Shown here: piece after piece, positions 43,732 to 54,193 of the stretch
Layout: each line of letters begins with the position of its first letter
How positions within the stretch are numbered: the stretch's first letter is position 1
From: Puccinia triticina
Lineage: Eukaryota > Basidiomycota > Pucciniomycetes > Pucciniales > Pucciniaceae
NCBI RefSeq assembly: GCF_026914185.1
Contig: NC_070563.1
Span: 5,787,001-5,851,000 of the forward strand
Reading direction: 5' to 3'
DNA: 64,000 nucleotides
Program-made: the position numbers and the translations under genes
Notes under the pieces: generated by a model
The model's database searches: none
What the model was told of the DNA's origin: nothing
Seen by the model: the letters and a program-made list of their open reading frames with translations, nothing else

Positions 43732-44640
43732 CTATTTATTTCTTTTCTTTGGAGGAGCGTTTGCATTGTCAATTTGATTCTGCAAGCCACCAATGTCTAA
43801 ATCTTTTTTATATAAGCCATTGATATAAGCGGTAATAGCATTAGCCATTCTCCTGTTTATCTGACAAGAAAATCCAATTCTGGTATACATTCCAGAAGGG
43901 GAACAGCCAGGCAGAGTTTGATGGCGGTAGTCTTGAGATCTGAATACGCACAGTGTAACACCAAGGGTTTTGTTCAAGTCTAGACAGACTTGAAAATCAC
44001 AAAAGGAGAACTGACCCCCCTCCATGTCAAACATTTCATCGGCCAAGATCTGAGGATTATCCGAGTTTTTTGGGTTGAAGATCGGAATCCAACCAACAAG
44101 CGTCCAGTCGTTCACATCGTTATCGGTGTGCGGATGATTGTAAAAGTCGTACATGGTAAAGGTCAGGAAAGAGGAGAAGTCGGCCGATGTATAGGGTTCG
44201 CCATACTCCGTGTGATTCATCGAAGGGTACTGATTAGTGATGAGCAGCTTTTGATTTGAGTCGTGGACGCCAGGCGCAAAGCTTCTCAATTTGTCAGAGA
44301 TCCACTGTCCAGCTTCAAGGAGTCGGGCTTTCTGGTCCTCTGGGTCAAATTTCAGGAGCTTCATCTGTTTCCGCAAAAACTCCACGGAGCAAAACCGTCC
44401 AAAGTGTTCAGTGTTCTTTGAACATTTCCGCCAGCCATCGCCCCATAAAGATCCACGAATTTGGGGCCCGTTGGTGTTGATTTCGGAAACATAGTCGATT
44501 CGGCTAAGGAGGTGAAGGACAAATTTTTCCCAACCTTTTTTCTCGCTGGCCGCCATTGTTTTGAATGGATACCAAGCTGCCATGCAGAACGGAGGAAGGT
44601 TGTTCGGCGCAACGATGCAAACGCCATGCGTCAGGGATAC
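43732..44640 (-). CDS. TET/JBP-like 2OG-Fe(II) dioxygenase (fungal DNA base hydroxylase family)
   Basis: Fungal TET/JBP proteins oxidise methylated or unmodified pyrimidines in DNA using Fe(II) and 2-oxoglutarate. From the ATG at 44583 there are 283 codons. The same frame is open upstream to 44640 and adds LTHGVCIVAPNNLPPF, which reads like the family, so an exon join just after the in-frame TAA at 44641-44643 is likely and the true start lies further upstream. Numbering from M44583, the Fe ligands are H152 and D154 (NHPHTDND) and H221 (DYRHQTLP), and the 2OG-binding Arg is R235 (MYTRIGFSC). EGGQFSFCDFQVCLDL precedes the distal His. All expected ligands are present, so the catalytic core looks intact. 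The tail is basic (PPKKRNK). Rust genomes carry expanded families of these genes, often near transposons. Confidence 0.8.
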   Translation of the reverse strand, partial: VSLTHGVCIVAPNNLPPFCMAAWYPFKTMAASEKKGWEKFVLHLLSRIDYVSEINTNGPQIRGSLWGDGWRKCSKNTEHFGRFCSVEFLRKQMKLLKFDPEDQKARLLEAGQWISDKLRSFAPGVHDSNQKLLITNQYPSMNHTEYGEPYTSADFSSFLTFTMYDFYNHPHTDNDVNDWTLVGWIPIFNPKNSDNPQILADEMFDMEGGQFSFCDFQVCLDLNKTLGVTLCVFRSQDYRHQTLPGCSPSGMYTRIGFSCQINRRMANAITAYINGLYKKDLDIGGLQNQIDNANAPPKKRNK

Positions 44641-44949
44641 TTAATGTTCTCTGATTGTTTGGTCAGTTGTAATGACTTCATCAGGGCACGGATCGTGTTG
44701 ACAAGAAGGTGGCACGGTACGGTGGTGTATGTTGTTGTGCTGGCCGGGGATACAAACAGGTGCTTCTCTTTTTGCCTTTTCTCGCGCAAATCGCTTAGCG
44801 TCCTTGCCCATTCGTGAGCGTTTGCCTGGGCTGAATAAACAAATGAAGAGTTTATATCAGCCAAAAAAACATTACACAATTCACTACAAGAAGGGAGATA
44901 CAACGAGAATAGCCGGTCCAAATAATCTTGAGCACCGCTTGGTGGTAAT

Positions 44950-45145
44950 GCAGAAGAGGTGTGGTGTACATAGGAGTAGCCGTGGCACGGTTGATGTGCA
45001 CGCCGACCGCACTACTCGTACATAACACCAGAACCTCCCTGGTCCAACGGCTTCCCCAAGAATCAGTGCCTTGTAGAATTAGCCGTGGCACGGATGATAT
45101 GCACGCCTACTGCACTAACTCTACAAAACACCAATTCTTGGGGAG
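44950..45145. repeat. two tandem fold-back units with a shared AGCCGTGGCACGG core
   Basis: Unit 1 (about 44957-45036) and unit 2 (about 45050-45148) each contain TAGCCGTGGCACGG(T/A)TGAT, then TGCACGCC. Each has outer arms that pair: GGTGTACATAGGAGTAG with its mirror in unit 1; CTTCCCCAAGAATC and GATTCTTGGGG-like ends in unit 2. They lie between the TET-like and Kelch genes. Confidence 0.65.
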
Positions 45146-45179
45146 CCATGAGGATTGAGGGAATCTATCAGAGGAAAAC

Positions 45180-46775
45180 TCACGGTAGATCGTTTGTCGG
45201 GTACAGTTCATGTGGCAGCGCCACAACAGTTTCGCAGACATCCCCGAATACTAGCTGGAAATCCCGGGATGGTGTGGATGATGAAGTTATTTTTGAGCAG
45301 TCAAGCGTGTGGTAGAGCGAATGACAAAGGGGCAGGCCGGCAGTGGTAGTGTTGCTACCCAATAAGTAAATCGTTTCATCCCACGCCGCTGTGAGTTGGC
45401 CGATAGTCATCATTTCTGCACCTCCTTCGCAAGCGACCTCATACCAAGCATAACCTACATATGACAAAGAAGCTCGTGTTCAGGTGCAGGGTAAGCAAGG
45501 CACAATTGGACCAATAAGCAGAAGAGATACTCACTCAGGAGGTCCAAGGCCCACATGTTGCACAGTTTCAAAGTTTGGCCATCTACTCCGCCAAAAACAA
45601 ACATTTTCTTGCCAAGTCAAAGTGCTGAGTGCTGTTGGCGTGGAGGGGGAAGAGATCCCGAACAAGCTACAGATGTCCACTCCTTTTTACCAAAATCGAA
45701 CGTCCATATATCGTTGAAAACGTTTTCGCCGTTCAAACCACCAAAAACGATCCATGAGCAAGCATATACAATGGCTGAATGGCCTGTTCGCGCTGCTGGG
45801 CTACGGGGGTATGAAACATTCTCCCATAGCAAGTTGGAGGTCACTGGAGAGATATACATTGAAATAGAAGACGCTCTCAGCTTTGAGATCATGTAGAGGC
45901 CAGAAAGAGAGACAAGCTTGCAATGGTCGATGTCAATTCGCCAAAGGCAATCGTGAGCCAATCCATTCATGTCAGTCCCGGCGTAAACGTAAAAGAATCC
46001 TTCAAATATCGTTGTTGTTGATCCAAACGTCGCAGCTGGAAAGGGTCCTGAGACTGTGTATTGACTCCAGGAACTAGTCGATAGCGAGAGGGAATAGATG
46101 CGTGTATCTTGCTCGGCACGACCTGGTTCTTCTGTCATGCCACCCCAGAGGAACAGATGACCATCTGCTGCAGCTAAAAGTGGTTCAGATCGAGGAGTTG
46201 GGGCGGGACCTCGCGTGGCGACAAGTTTTGCGGTTAAGTTTGGTGTTGAGACAGCAGGATCAATGCTGAATGAGTATAGATCGCCTTGTAAGGCACCATC
46301 GAACAATCCGCCAAAGGAAAAGATGGTTGGGGGATCAATGAGGGGGAAGTACACCGTTGAGCCGCTTCTTGTCCGAGGAAATGGGGGCTGTAGGGGAAAG
46401 GAAGTCGACATGATTCTCTGGCGGGTGGGATAGGAGTACACAAGGGGATGATGTGACCACCGATCGGTAAAGTGGACTAAGAGAGGAGCTGGGGCATCGA
46501 TTGCACCTGTTACAGATTGGCAGGCCGAAATAAGTGGAATCGGGCGATGGGGTTGATCCCGAAGTGCAAAAGCTCCAGGAAACCAAGGTGGGCTTGCAGG
46601 GGAACTGTCCTGTTCAAGAGCCAAATCGTTCTCCTGGAGCAAACAATCAGAATGGGTCATTTAAGAGGATATCAGCGCTGTTATCAAATCAACGCTGTAG
46701 GATAGATGAAGGGAAAGGTGTTCTTACGCCCGCTCCTGATCTATCTTTGCTGAAACCAATATCCGTTAGCTCCAT
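45180..46775 (-). CDS. Kelch-repeat protein, three exons, one in-frame TGA
   Basis: Exons 46775-46728 (MELTDIGFSKDRSGAG), 46633-45535 and 45454-45180 have clean GT-AG joins and total exactly 474 codons. The blades are typical Kelch: TIFSFGGLFDGALQGDLYSF, GHLFLWGGM, FFYVYAGTDMNGLAHDCLW, RTGHSAIVYACSWIVFGGLN, NDIWTFDFGKKEWT, KMFVFGGVDG and NMWALDLL. A beta-propeller adaptor role is likely; the partner is unknown. A single TGA at 45617-45619, between HSAL and LGKKMFVFGG, interrupts the frame in the middle of a blade. Everything around it is intact, so this is a nonsense allele, a sequencing error or a readthrough site. Base use is more GC-rich than the neighbouring transposon cargo, and I take it as a host gene. 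Confidence 0.8.
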
Positions 46776-48004
46776 GGATGATACAGGATACTCCTGGGTT
46801 GATGGGTGGATGAGCGCTCGCGCAATGAAACAATTGAGGTGGGGGTTGAACAACAGATGCAGACGAGTGATCAGAGTTGATAGGCAAGTTGTAGAGGTTC
46901 TGAAAACTGCAGGCAGGGGTTGTTGAGCGATTCCAGGAGAAGATTACAGAAGAATGAGGTCTTTGCTCTAGAGAGCAACACTCACATTCAAAAACGAGGT
47001 TCGGATCGTTCGTTAGCTGAGGTACAAACAGGTGCGAGGCACTCACCGGAAGGAGCAGCGGGTCTAGATCAAGCATTTGAAATGAGGGGCGCGCGGTGGG
47101 AGAGTGATGCTGTAAGCAACGAATTCAAAGAGCGAGCGAGCAGACAAGAAGATCAAAAAACCCTACCAATTGAAAATAAAACAGCACATCAGACTGGAAA
47201 TACATATATGTAGTACTCAACGGTCCTCAATGATAAAATGACAAAACAAGCCCTTGCCTCATTAATATTTCGCAACAGTTCATCAGAAAGATGCCAGTGG
47301 GAGATCAGGGAGATGTGGTCCAGTTGAGTAGAAATTTCGGAATCTAGATGGTTAGGATCCTCATATGAGGCTTTGTACATCTAAATGACATGAAAAGCCT
47401 TTGAATGAACAAATGGGAAGTGGGAACTGGATGACGTTATGAATATCAGGCAGCATGTTGAGTAATCAACTGTGATTTGCTATTTGGGTACACGTCGATT
47501 TGAGCAGGGGATATGATGGTGAGGTCCAATCTGGACCCAAACAGACCCAGACAAAATCATGTTGAGAACTTAAACATGTGAGGTGATTTTTTGACATCTC
47601 TCTCACAAGGAACATGCAAATACAAAATTTGCCTGATGTGACGAATCTTGGAAAGTATAGTGTATCAATTGTTCAGAGTTTGCTGGCTATGAAATCACGC
47701 TGAAAGGATCACAAAGTTAGAATTCACTTGAATAGACTACATACATATCTATGAAATGAAATGTTTATATAACAGATTCAATAGCAGGGAGGCACATGCA
47801 AGGAAACAATTTGCTCAGTACATTGTCATGTACGGGCAAGCGAAGGCAGAAATGAAATCTGTATTCAAGTGAGTTGTACGAAATTCTATTTCCCCTCTGG
47901 AACTGAGGTTGTATCATGTGGGCATATGTATTCCCATGATTCAGTCTGCGCATGCATGATTCTTTACATAACTGGAGATAGAGGAAACAAGAAGCATCCC
48001 CATC
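46776..48004. other. Kelch 5' flank and AT-rich spacer
   Basis: Contains the Kelch promoter. A minus-strand frame at 47189-47380 (ISTQLDHISLISHWHLSDEL) could be an exon but has no recognisable domain. 47400-48000 is AT-rich without genes. Confidence 0.35.
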
Positions 48005-48020
48005 ATGTACGTGCGTACAT
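48005..48020. promoter_or_regulatory. cluster palindrome, copy 1 (one mismatch)
   Basis: ATGTACGTGCGTACAT, one C-to-T change from the consensus, 370 bp upstream of the first paralogous cargo gene. Downstream flank GATGGTGGACAT resembles those of the other copies. Confidence 0.7.
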
Positions 48021-48389
48021 GATGGTGGACATCAAAAGATGCACTGGCAGGGAAGTCAAGTTTGTATGGAGATTCAAACAAGATCCAACTCTGAATGATC
48101 TTCTGATCTAATTATGTGTGATGATTAAACGGGCAGCAATCATAGGGGCGGAGAATGGTAGGATTAAGCTCCGGCGGTGGGATATCTTCAAGTGGTAAAA
48201 CAGAATAATGACTCCAAAGATGACTCAGGTGTAATATCAGCTATTTCTGCTGCCAAGATAAATTTGATGTACTACCCAAAAACTGGAAGGCCCTGATGTA
48301 TATCACCATGCCAGCACAACCATAAAAGGAATTTCTTGCCAGCCAGTCCTTTGTTTCCTGATATTCACCTACAACAAATTATACACACA

Positions 48390-49220
48390 ATGATGAAAAT
48401 TTTTGCAAATTGCTTCTTAGACACAAATACCCCACGAAGCAGTCATGGTGATATGATTAGTTTTAATAGTGTCATCTTCTCACGTAACTCCCAAGCTAGA
48501 ATTTACCCACAACAAATGAGACGTTATAATATAAATCTCTGTAATACACCCAGACCAGAAGTTATTCTGCCATCCACCACACAAATTCTGCTTTCAGGAA
48601 CTCTGATCCTTACACAAAATATACCATTCCCAACTATTACATCCGACAACGGCAATTGGATTCCGCATTCTGGATTGCTATGTATCCACCTGGGGGAACC
48701 GGATGCAACGGAGAGAATGCATGTGGGGGGCAGAGTGGCAATCACAAGTGACTTTTTGCCTGGTGGGAACAAATCAGATCATGGATTTCTGATTGCTGTA
48801 GATGCCAGCGAATTGAATGTTTGTCATTTCCCTACTCTAAGCTATGTGTGCGGGAAACCAACTGTTGATCCTTTTGCATATTTCATGGCCAATCAGCCCA
48901 CGCCAATGCGTCTGGTAGGTGATCCACAACTGAATAACCTTAACCTGGCCAGGTTCAGGGTGGGAGATCAGATCGAGATGAAGGGATCAATTGTTCCAGG
49001 GGATTGTACCAGCTTATTAACTATCCAGGTGTGTGTAAAATTTAAGGCTAGCTGAGCGGGAATCATGAGAGATTTTGATTGAGCCGTCCGGAAACTGACT
49101 GCAGTAATCTTCCAACAGGTCTTTGATATAAACGAACTACCCAGGAATACAGGGCATAATCACAACCTCCGGGAGAGACCAAATCGGCGTTTTAGATTAG
49201 ACTCACACAACCGCTACTAA
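48390..49220 (+). CDS. unknown cluster protein A1 (246 aa), two exons
   Basis: Not a family I recognise. Exon 1 is 48390-49028 (ATG ATG; the second Met is also possible) and exon 2 is 49119-49220, with donor CAG|GTGTGT and acceptor TTCCAACAG; the total is exactly 247 codons. The protein is beta-rich by composition: ILLSGTLILTQNIPFPTITS, NWIPHSGLL, VGGRVAIT, RVGDQIEMKGSIVPGD, then a basic tail (LRERPNRRFRLDSHNRY). It is paralogous to the gene at 50185. The tandem beta-strand pattern with GD-x-I-x-x-x-G recalls OB-fold proteins, which is a guess. A CpG palindrome lies 370 bp upstream. Confidence 0.6.
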
Positions 49221-49675
49221 GAAGATTAAATTTGTGCTGGTTGCCATTGGTTGTTATGCAGATGTTACTCAATTACAAGTTTTCTTGTCTTGCCTGGGAT
49301 GCTGGGGAATTTTTTATCTGCAAACATTTTCTCATTTGAGGACAATTGGATTACAAGCAGTAAGTTACCATTTACAATGTTGTCCAGTTTTCCTTGCCAG
49401 AAAACATGCTTTACACAAGAGGAATGAAGTCCTTGTCATAAAATGAGGCAGATTTCTATGATGGAACTTCCAAATTGAGGATTCCCTTGTGAGGTTCCAA
49501 GAAAGAGTTTTCTTGTTACGTTAGCCTTTGGGTAATTGGGTGGAGAAGACCTTGGGGGCATGGGTGGTGGTATTGTTGTTTTTATGTATTACACATTGTA
49601 GAAATAGACTTTGCAGTCCGTCGTGCACATGGATATTTTTGTGGTGGAAGGGATTTTGTGAAATGGGTCACAATC
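49221..49675. other. spacer between paralogues, no gene seen
   Basis: AT-rich with short frames only. The second palindrome copy ends this stretch. Confidence 0.4.
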
Positions 49676-49691
49676 ATGTACGCGCGTACAT
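49676..49691. promoter_or_regulatory. cluster palindrome, copy 2 (perfect)
   Basis: ATGTACGCGCGTACAT preceded by GTCACAATC, 494 bp upstream of the second paralogous cargo gene. Confidence 0.75.
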
Positions 49692-50184
49692 GGCAGTCAA
49701 CACTGCATTGTACGTATGCAAGAAACTATCACAAAGGTTAATCACACAAATATGTTATGTATTATCCAAATAAAACGGTTAACAGGAAGGCCTGACAAAG
49801 GATATCTTACACATAAAGACAAACAAATCCAAACCAAAATGCCTGCCGTGGAGAACACACTTTGTAGCAATTTTCAAATTGCACCAATTAACACAGTAGA
49901 ACAAAGACGCACATTGACTTGTACATTTCAAAATTGATACATAAAATCCTTTATTCCTGAGATGAGATAATGCAGGGAAGGAAAGGGAACAAGTCATTTG
50001 CCTTTGTGGGTGGAAGGCCAAAACAAAAGTTGCTTGCCCTCCAACACTTTGGGATAGATGAGTATCGCCATTAAAAGGCGGGATTGAATGCTAGGTGCCT
50101 CTTCTTGTCCCACCCCTCCCTAGAATTCCTCGATTGCCAGTCATAACTCAGCCTGCCGTATTTCCAAACTATTAGACAATCATA
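49692..50184. other. 5' flank of cluster protein A2
   Basis: No gene. Includes a pyrimidine-rich stretch (TCTTGTCCCACCCCTCCC) at about 50101-50118 that may belong to the promoter. Confidence 0.35.
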
Positions 50185-51084
50185 ATGATTGAGATTGCTG
50201 CCAATTTACTTCTTGCAAATACACGTAGTATACAACGAGTTGGAGATGAAATACACCTTGGGACCCCTATTGCATCATTTAATCTTCCCCCATCATTCAC
50301 TGGGTATCAAGAATATCATGTTGTGCTCAAATTTCATGATCCTGATATTCCTGCAATCTTCGACAATACTCTCAGCCAGATCTTCCTATGTGGAAAATTA
50401 TCATTGTGTCCTGTATCCAACCAACCAACGATTACTGTAGAGAACCTTAATTGGTATATTCACCATGGAGAACTCCCCGACCTATATCAATACAAAAATG
50501 CCCAGGTCTTTGGTATGGCTCGAGTTGTGCAGGTCCACTGGCATCCGATTCACGAGAGGGTCTCTCATCTTGAAATTGTGGATAATACCATCAAGCAGGT
50601 ATGGGATTTACCTCTAGACTGAACACTAAATATAGCAGTTCTCTAAAATGCCCATGAACATTTGCTTGAGTGTGCCCCATCAAATTGCTGACCTTGTTCC
50701 TGCGCAGTCCCACTCAGGTCGAATCAATTTGTGTTCACTCAATTCCGAGGCGCTCAAAAACTTTCAAGACCTCAAACACGGAGATTGTATTAGATTTAGT
50801 GGCAACGCAGCTCGAGTTCCCAGTGTCCGCTACGGATTTTTTTCTGTTGGTGTATGTGATACTCCATATAATCAAGATTGACTCTAACAATAAGCACTGA
50901 CTCGTGGTCTGGGTGTATATCATATTAGGTTGAGTGTATAGTGAAACTTTCTCGATCAGAGGTAACTCGATACGGCTTGAGGAGTGATCCAAAAAAGAGA
51001 TACAAACTCGAAGCAAAGGATTGGAAGGCACCCCGCACTATACGAAGAAAATCCACCAAGAAATTTCACCGCCGCCAAACGTGA
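50185..51084 (+). CDS. unknown cluster protein A2 (260 aa), three exons
   Basis: Exons 50185-50598, 50639-50851 and 50929-51084 total exactly 261 codons; the first intron is only 40 nt. It aligns with A1: MIEIAANLLLANT, QIFLCGKLSLCPVSNQPTIT, ENLNWYIHHGELPD, LKHGDCIRFSGNAARVPSVR, then VECIVKLSRSEVTRYGLR and a strongly basic tail (TIRRKSTKKFHRRQT). A basic tail on a beta-rich small domain would suit nucleic-acid binding, as in A1; this is inference. The pair arose by an old duplication, since identity is low outside the quoted blocks. A palindrome copy lies 494 bp upstream, as for A1. Confidence 0.6.
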
Positions 51085-51583
51085 CGATTGGCATTTAGTT
51101 TGATTTTTCTCAAAGATTACTACATATATATAACTTATGTCCTAAAGGAGAAATGAATTAAAACCGTTATCAAATGAAAAGATATCCCATGCGCCAATGA
51201 CTAGAAACCGCAAGTGATGCATGGAAGGAAGACTACTATGGTCACTGAGGTTTCGTTGATGAATACCCATTGTCTGAGGCAAGAATCTGCTTGGTGTTTG
51301 GAAGTGTTACACATTCCACGGTTTGCAAAACGCACAAACAGATGTAAGGGAGAGCATTGGAGAGACTTCATTTCAGAAATCAGCAGAACGATGGCAATTT
51401 TTAATCTTAAGCGCATCAGGGCAAGATGAATTACTTATAAACAATTGTGGCTAGGAACAACAGTTGACTAGTACAGGCTTGGTATCTGGGAAGCTGAATT
51501 TGAGATATAAAAGACCAAATCACAAAGGGAATAAAAGACGAGAAGAACAGTTTGAGTGAGAAGAGGCCAGACAGCAATAAACT
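51085..51583. other. intergenic between convergent genes
   Basis: No gene. The frame at 51214-51429 lacks a domain. Holds the 3' ends of A2 and of the broken minus-strand gene. Confidence 0.4.
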
Positions 51584-54193
51584 TCAGCGTATGTACTGAT
51601 GTATATGTACAAGTTTAAAAAATAAACTGTCTTCTATATGACGGGAAGCATGGGGAATAAGGAAAGGTGAAGTGGGCTGGAATTCTGCCCAATGACTGAG
51701 AAAATCAAGAGTAATGGCCTGAGCAATCTCATGTTGGGTTGGGGTCTTTTCCATGTGGGAGATTCTGTTCGGCAGGCGGAAGACAGGGGAGAATATCTTA
51801 ACAATGTATGCTGAGAGGTTTTTCCAGATGGGTTCTTCGGGCGTATGAGTTGAACTTGAGTGTTGTTTAATTACTGAGATTACCTGGGTGAATTCCATGC
51901 AATCAGAGACAACGGCGTGGCGGTGGTTCTTGGATGCTAGAAAAAGACCGCAAACACCACCGAGGAGGAAAAATATCAAGGGCTGGTAGTTTTGACGACG
52001 CTGGTAGGACTGTAGTTTGCGAGTTGATTCATCTCAAAGCTGGATCAATTCTGATGATTCTTGGTTCGTCTGAGTGAGAGCATCAGATGATTTGTGGGTG
52101 GCACCGCGGTTCCGCTTATTGGTTTTCTTGTGCACCTCTGTCTGTGGGGGCTTGCTGAGTGCATGAGTTTGGAAGATGACATATGCTGAGAGAACATCAA
52201 GAATGAGGTTTAAGAAATCATGGAGAACATCGAAAGAATGAGATCGCTGGGGGGCTGGAGTATCTGAGGTTGGATTTTCTTTGGCAGACTCAAAGCTGGA
52301 GGGGCGGTTTTTGATGGCCTCAATGTATTGAAGTACTTGTATGCCTTGAATGATTTGATCGTTGCTCTGCTGGGTTGTGGGGACGGGTGGCTTGTACAGA
52401 CTATTGGCCATGATCTCCACAGAAGCGGCAACAAGCTTTGCCCACTCTGAGATGGAGGTTTTGGTAGGGTGCGCAAGTCAATAAAGGAACCGGACTAGAG
52501 TTGATTCGGGATGGGGTGTCTTTGCAGCAGTAGAGATGTAGGAGTGCGGCGGGATGGATTTGTCCTTGTTTCCAAATGTGGCAAGCAAGGGGAAATCAAT
52601 GATGTCGGGACAGTACCACTGTTCATTGGTGGATGGTGACAAGAAGCTGTCCGTTAGATACATGGGAGAAACAACCTAACAGTTAGTTACGCTGTGTTTG
52701 GAGACACGAATGTAGAAAAAATAAAAGAACACTTACCCAGGGAGCTGATTGTTTTAATCCATGATGCGTATGAGCATGCCGTGCGTTGGAATTGGAATTC
52801 AGGGTTTGAAGGAGTTGAAGCGTGCATGGACTGTACACGAAATTGAACCAGAGACGTGAGGGAAGCCCAGGTGGTTTGGTACCTTTGCCAAGATGGTTTG
52901 GATCCCTCGAAATCTTGGTGAATATGAACAACTTTAATTCGCACATCAACAGACTTGAGGATTGTCAGCGGGCGAACAACAACCTGAGAAGAGGGATCGG
53001 AAGGGTTTGGGTTGGATGGGCCACTTGGGGTTGGATTTGCTTGACCAGAATGGGTTTCTGGGATACTTTGGGAAGGTTGCAGAACTTGGTTGGTTGGGGA
53101 TGGTTGAGGGGCCGTTGTTGTTCCGTGTGCAGGTGGCTCCACCGGAGCAGCTAGATTAGTGTTGGAGACCCCAGCTTTCGCGTTGTTGGTCTCAGTCGCA
53201 GCTGATGGAGAGGATTCGGGCGGGATATGATGTTCTGGATTTCCAACCACTGAGTCGCAAGCTACAGGTCCAACTTGAGAGTCGGCAGGTAGGGTTGGTG
53301 AAGCCTGCACAGCATTATCAGGGGTATCCGGAGAGTGGTGCGGTTCCAAGTCTCTGATGGTGGCAAGAGCTGCTTGTGCACCCATTGGGGTGTTAATGTT
53401 TGGATTCTTGGTAGGGGCATGTTTTGGGATGGTAAGCTGAGATGTGTCTGATTTGTTTGAGAGAGCTGCTGGATTGGAATCGTTACTGTTTGTTGGAGTC
53501 TTGGTATTCTTTTCCAACAAGTCGGCTGGCCGACCAGAGGCACCTTTTTTGGCTTGTTTCTTGGGGGGCTTGCTCGAAGTTGCTCCAGTTGATGTTCGAG
53601 GTGATGTGGAGCTTGGTTTGATTGATTCAATTTTGATGGCTTCATCGTCTGGAATCTCGCCTGTTTCCTCCCAGGCTTTGCAAGAGCTTCAGTCAAAAGA
53701 GAAGGCAACATCCGGATGGGGAGGGCAATCTGGGAAAACTTGAACTCACTGCGTTTCGTGCTGGTAATGGAATTAGCGAGGACATCAACTAGGTGTTTCC
53801 AACTACGGGGAAGCTTGAGATTTCTCAGCCCTTTGGCTGCTTGCTCAGCAGCTTGGATTGTTTGTCCAAATTCCTCCGCTGTAATTTGCTGGATTTCATT
53901 ATCGAGGATCGGTTCGGTAGGATTCAATGGAAGAGGGCCGCCGGGATCACTTTTGCTAATTGCAAACTCCTCAAAAGTGGGTGCTGGTAACATCTTGACT
54001 GGAAAGTTTGCTTCAAGCACCTGCTGACCTAGGGGGATATGGGTAAAGTGAGAAACAGCCTGGGGGGTGATCATGAGGATAAGTCTATCGACTTACTTGG
54101 TGGTGGAGTCGGAGCATCTGATGGGAGGGGTGGTTGCAGAGATGTTGATTCCTGAGGAAGCTGAGGGGCAATTCTGGACTCTGGCTCTGCCAT
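51584..54193 (-). pseudogene. broken Pro/Ser-rich cargo gene with a C-terminal membrane segment
   Basis: No family recognised. Exons 54193-54097 (MAEPESRIAPQLPQEST), 54028-53750 (AISKSDPGGPLPLNPTEPI; TWEETGEIPDDEAIKIES across the next join) and 53675-52737 (a long Ser/Pro/Asn-rich linker, then VVVRPLTILKSVDVRIKVVH) join in frame. After the donor at 52736 the next coding block (from 52675, MYLTDSFLSPSTNEQWYCPD) is out of frame by one. That block then runs to 51584 in a single frame broken by TGA at 52478-52480 and TGA at 52034-52036. Its end has a hydrophobic stretch (IFFLLGGVCGLFLA). Coding character continues past each stop, so the gene was once longer and has decayed. Two palindrome copies lie 570-700 bp upstream. 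Confidence 0.5.

Noticed and set aside
44631..44921. Frame reading QANAHEWARTLSDLREKRQK as N-terminus of the TET-like gene with a frameshift
   Set aside because: A different frame (GKDAKRFAREKAKREA) is continuous with the dioxygenase frame apart from one stop that an intron could remove. I could not decide between them and left the upstream part open.
43732..52480. UGA reassigned or read as selenocysteine, because of several in-frame TGAs
   Set aside because: BRX1, B1, B2 and the transposase use no internal TGA, and A2 ends with TGA. The CpG-context mutation explanation is simpler.
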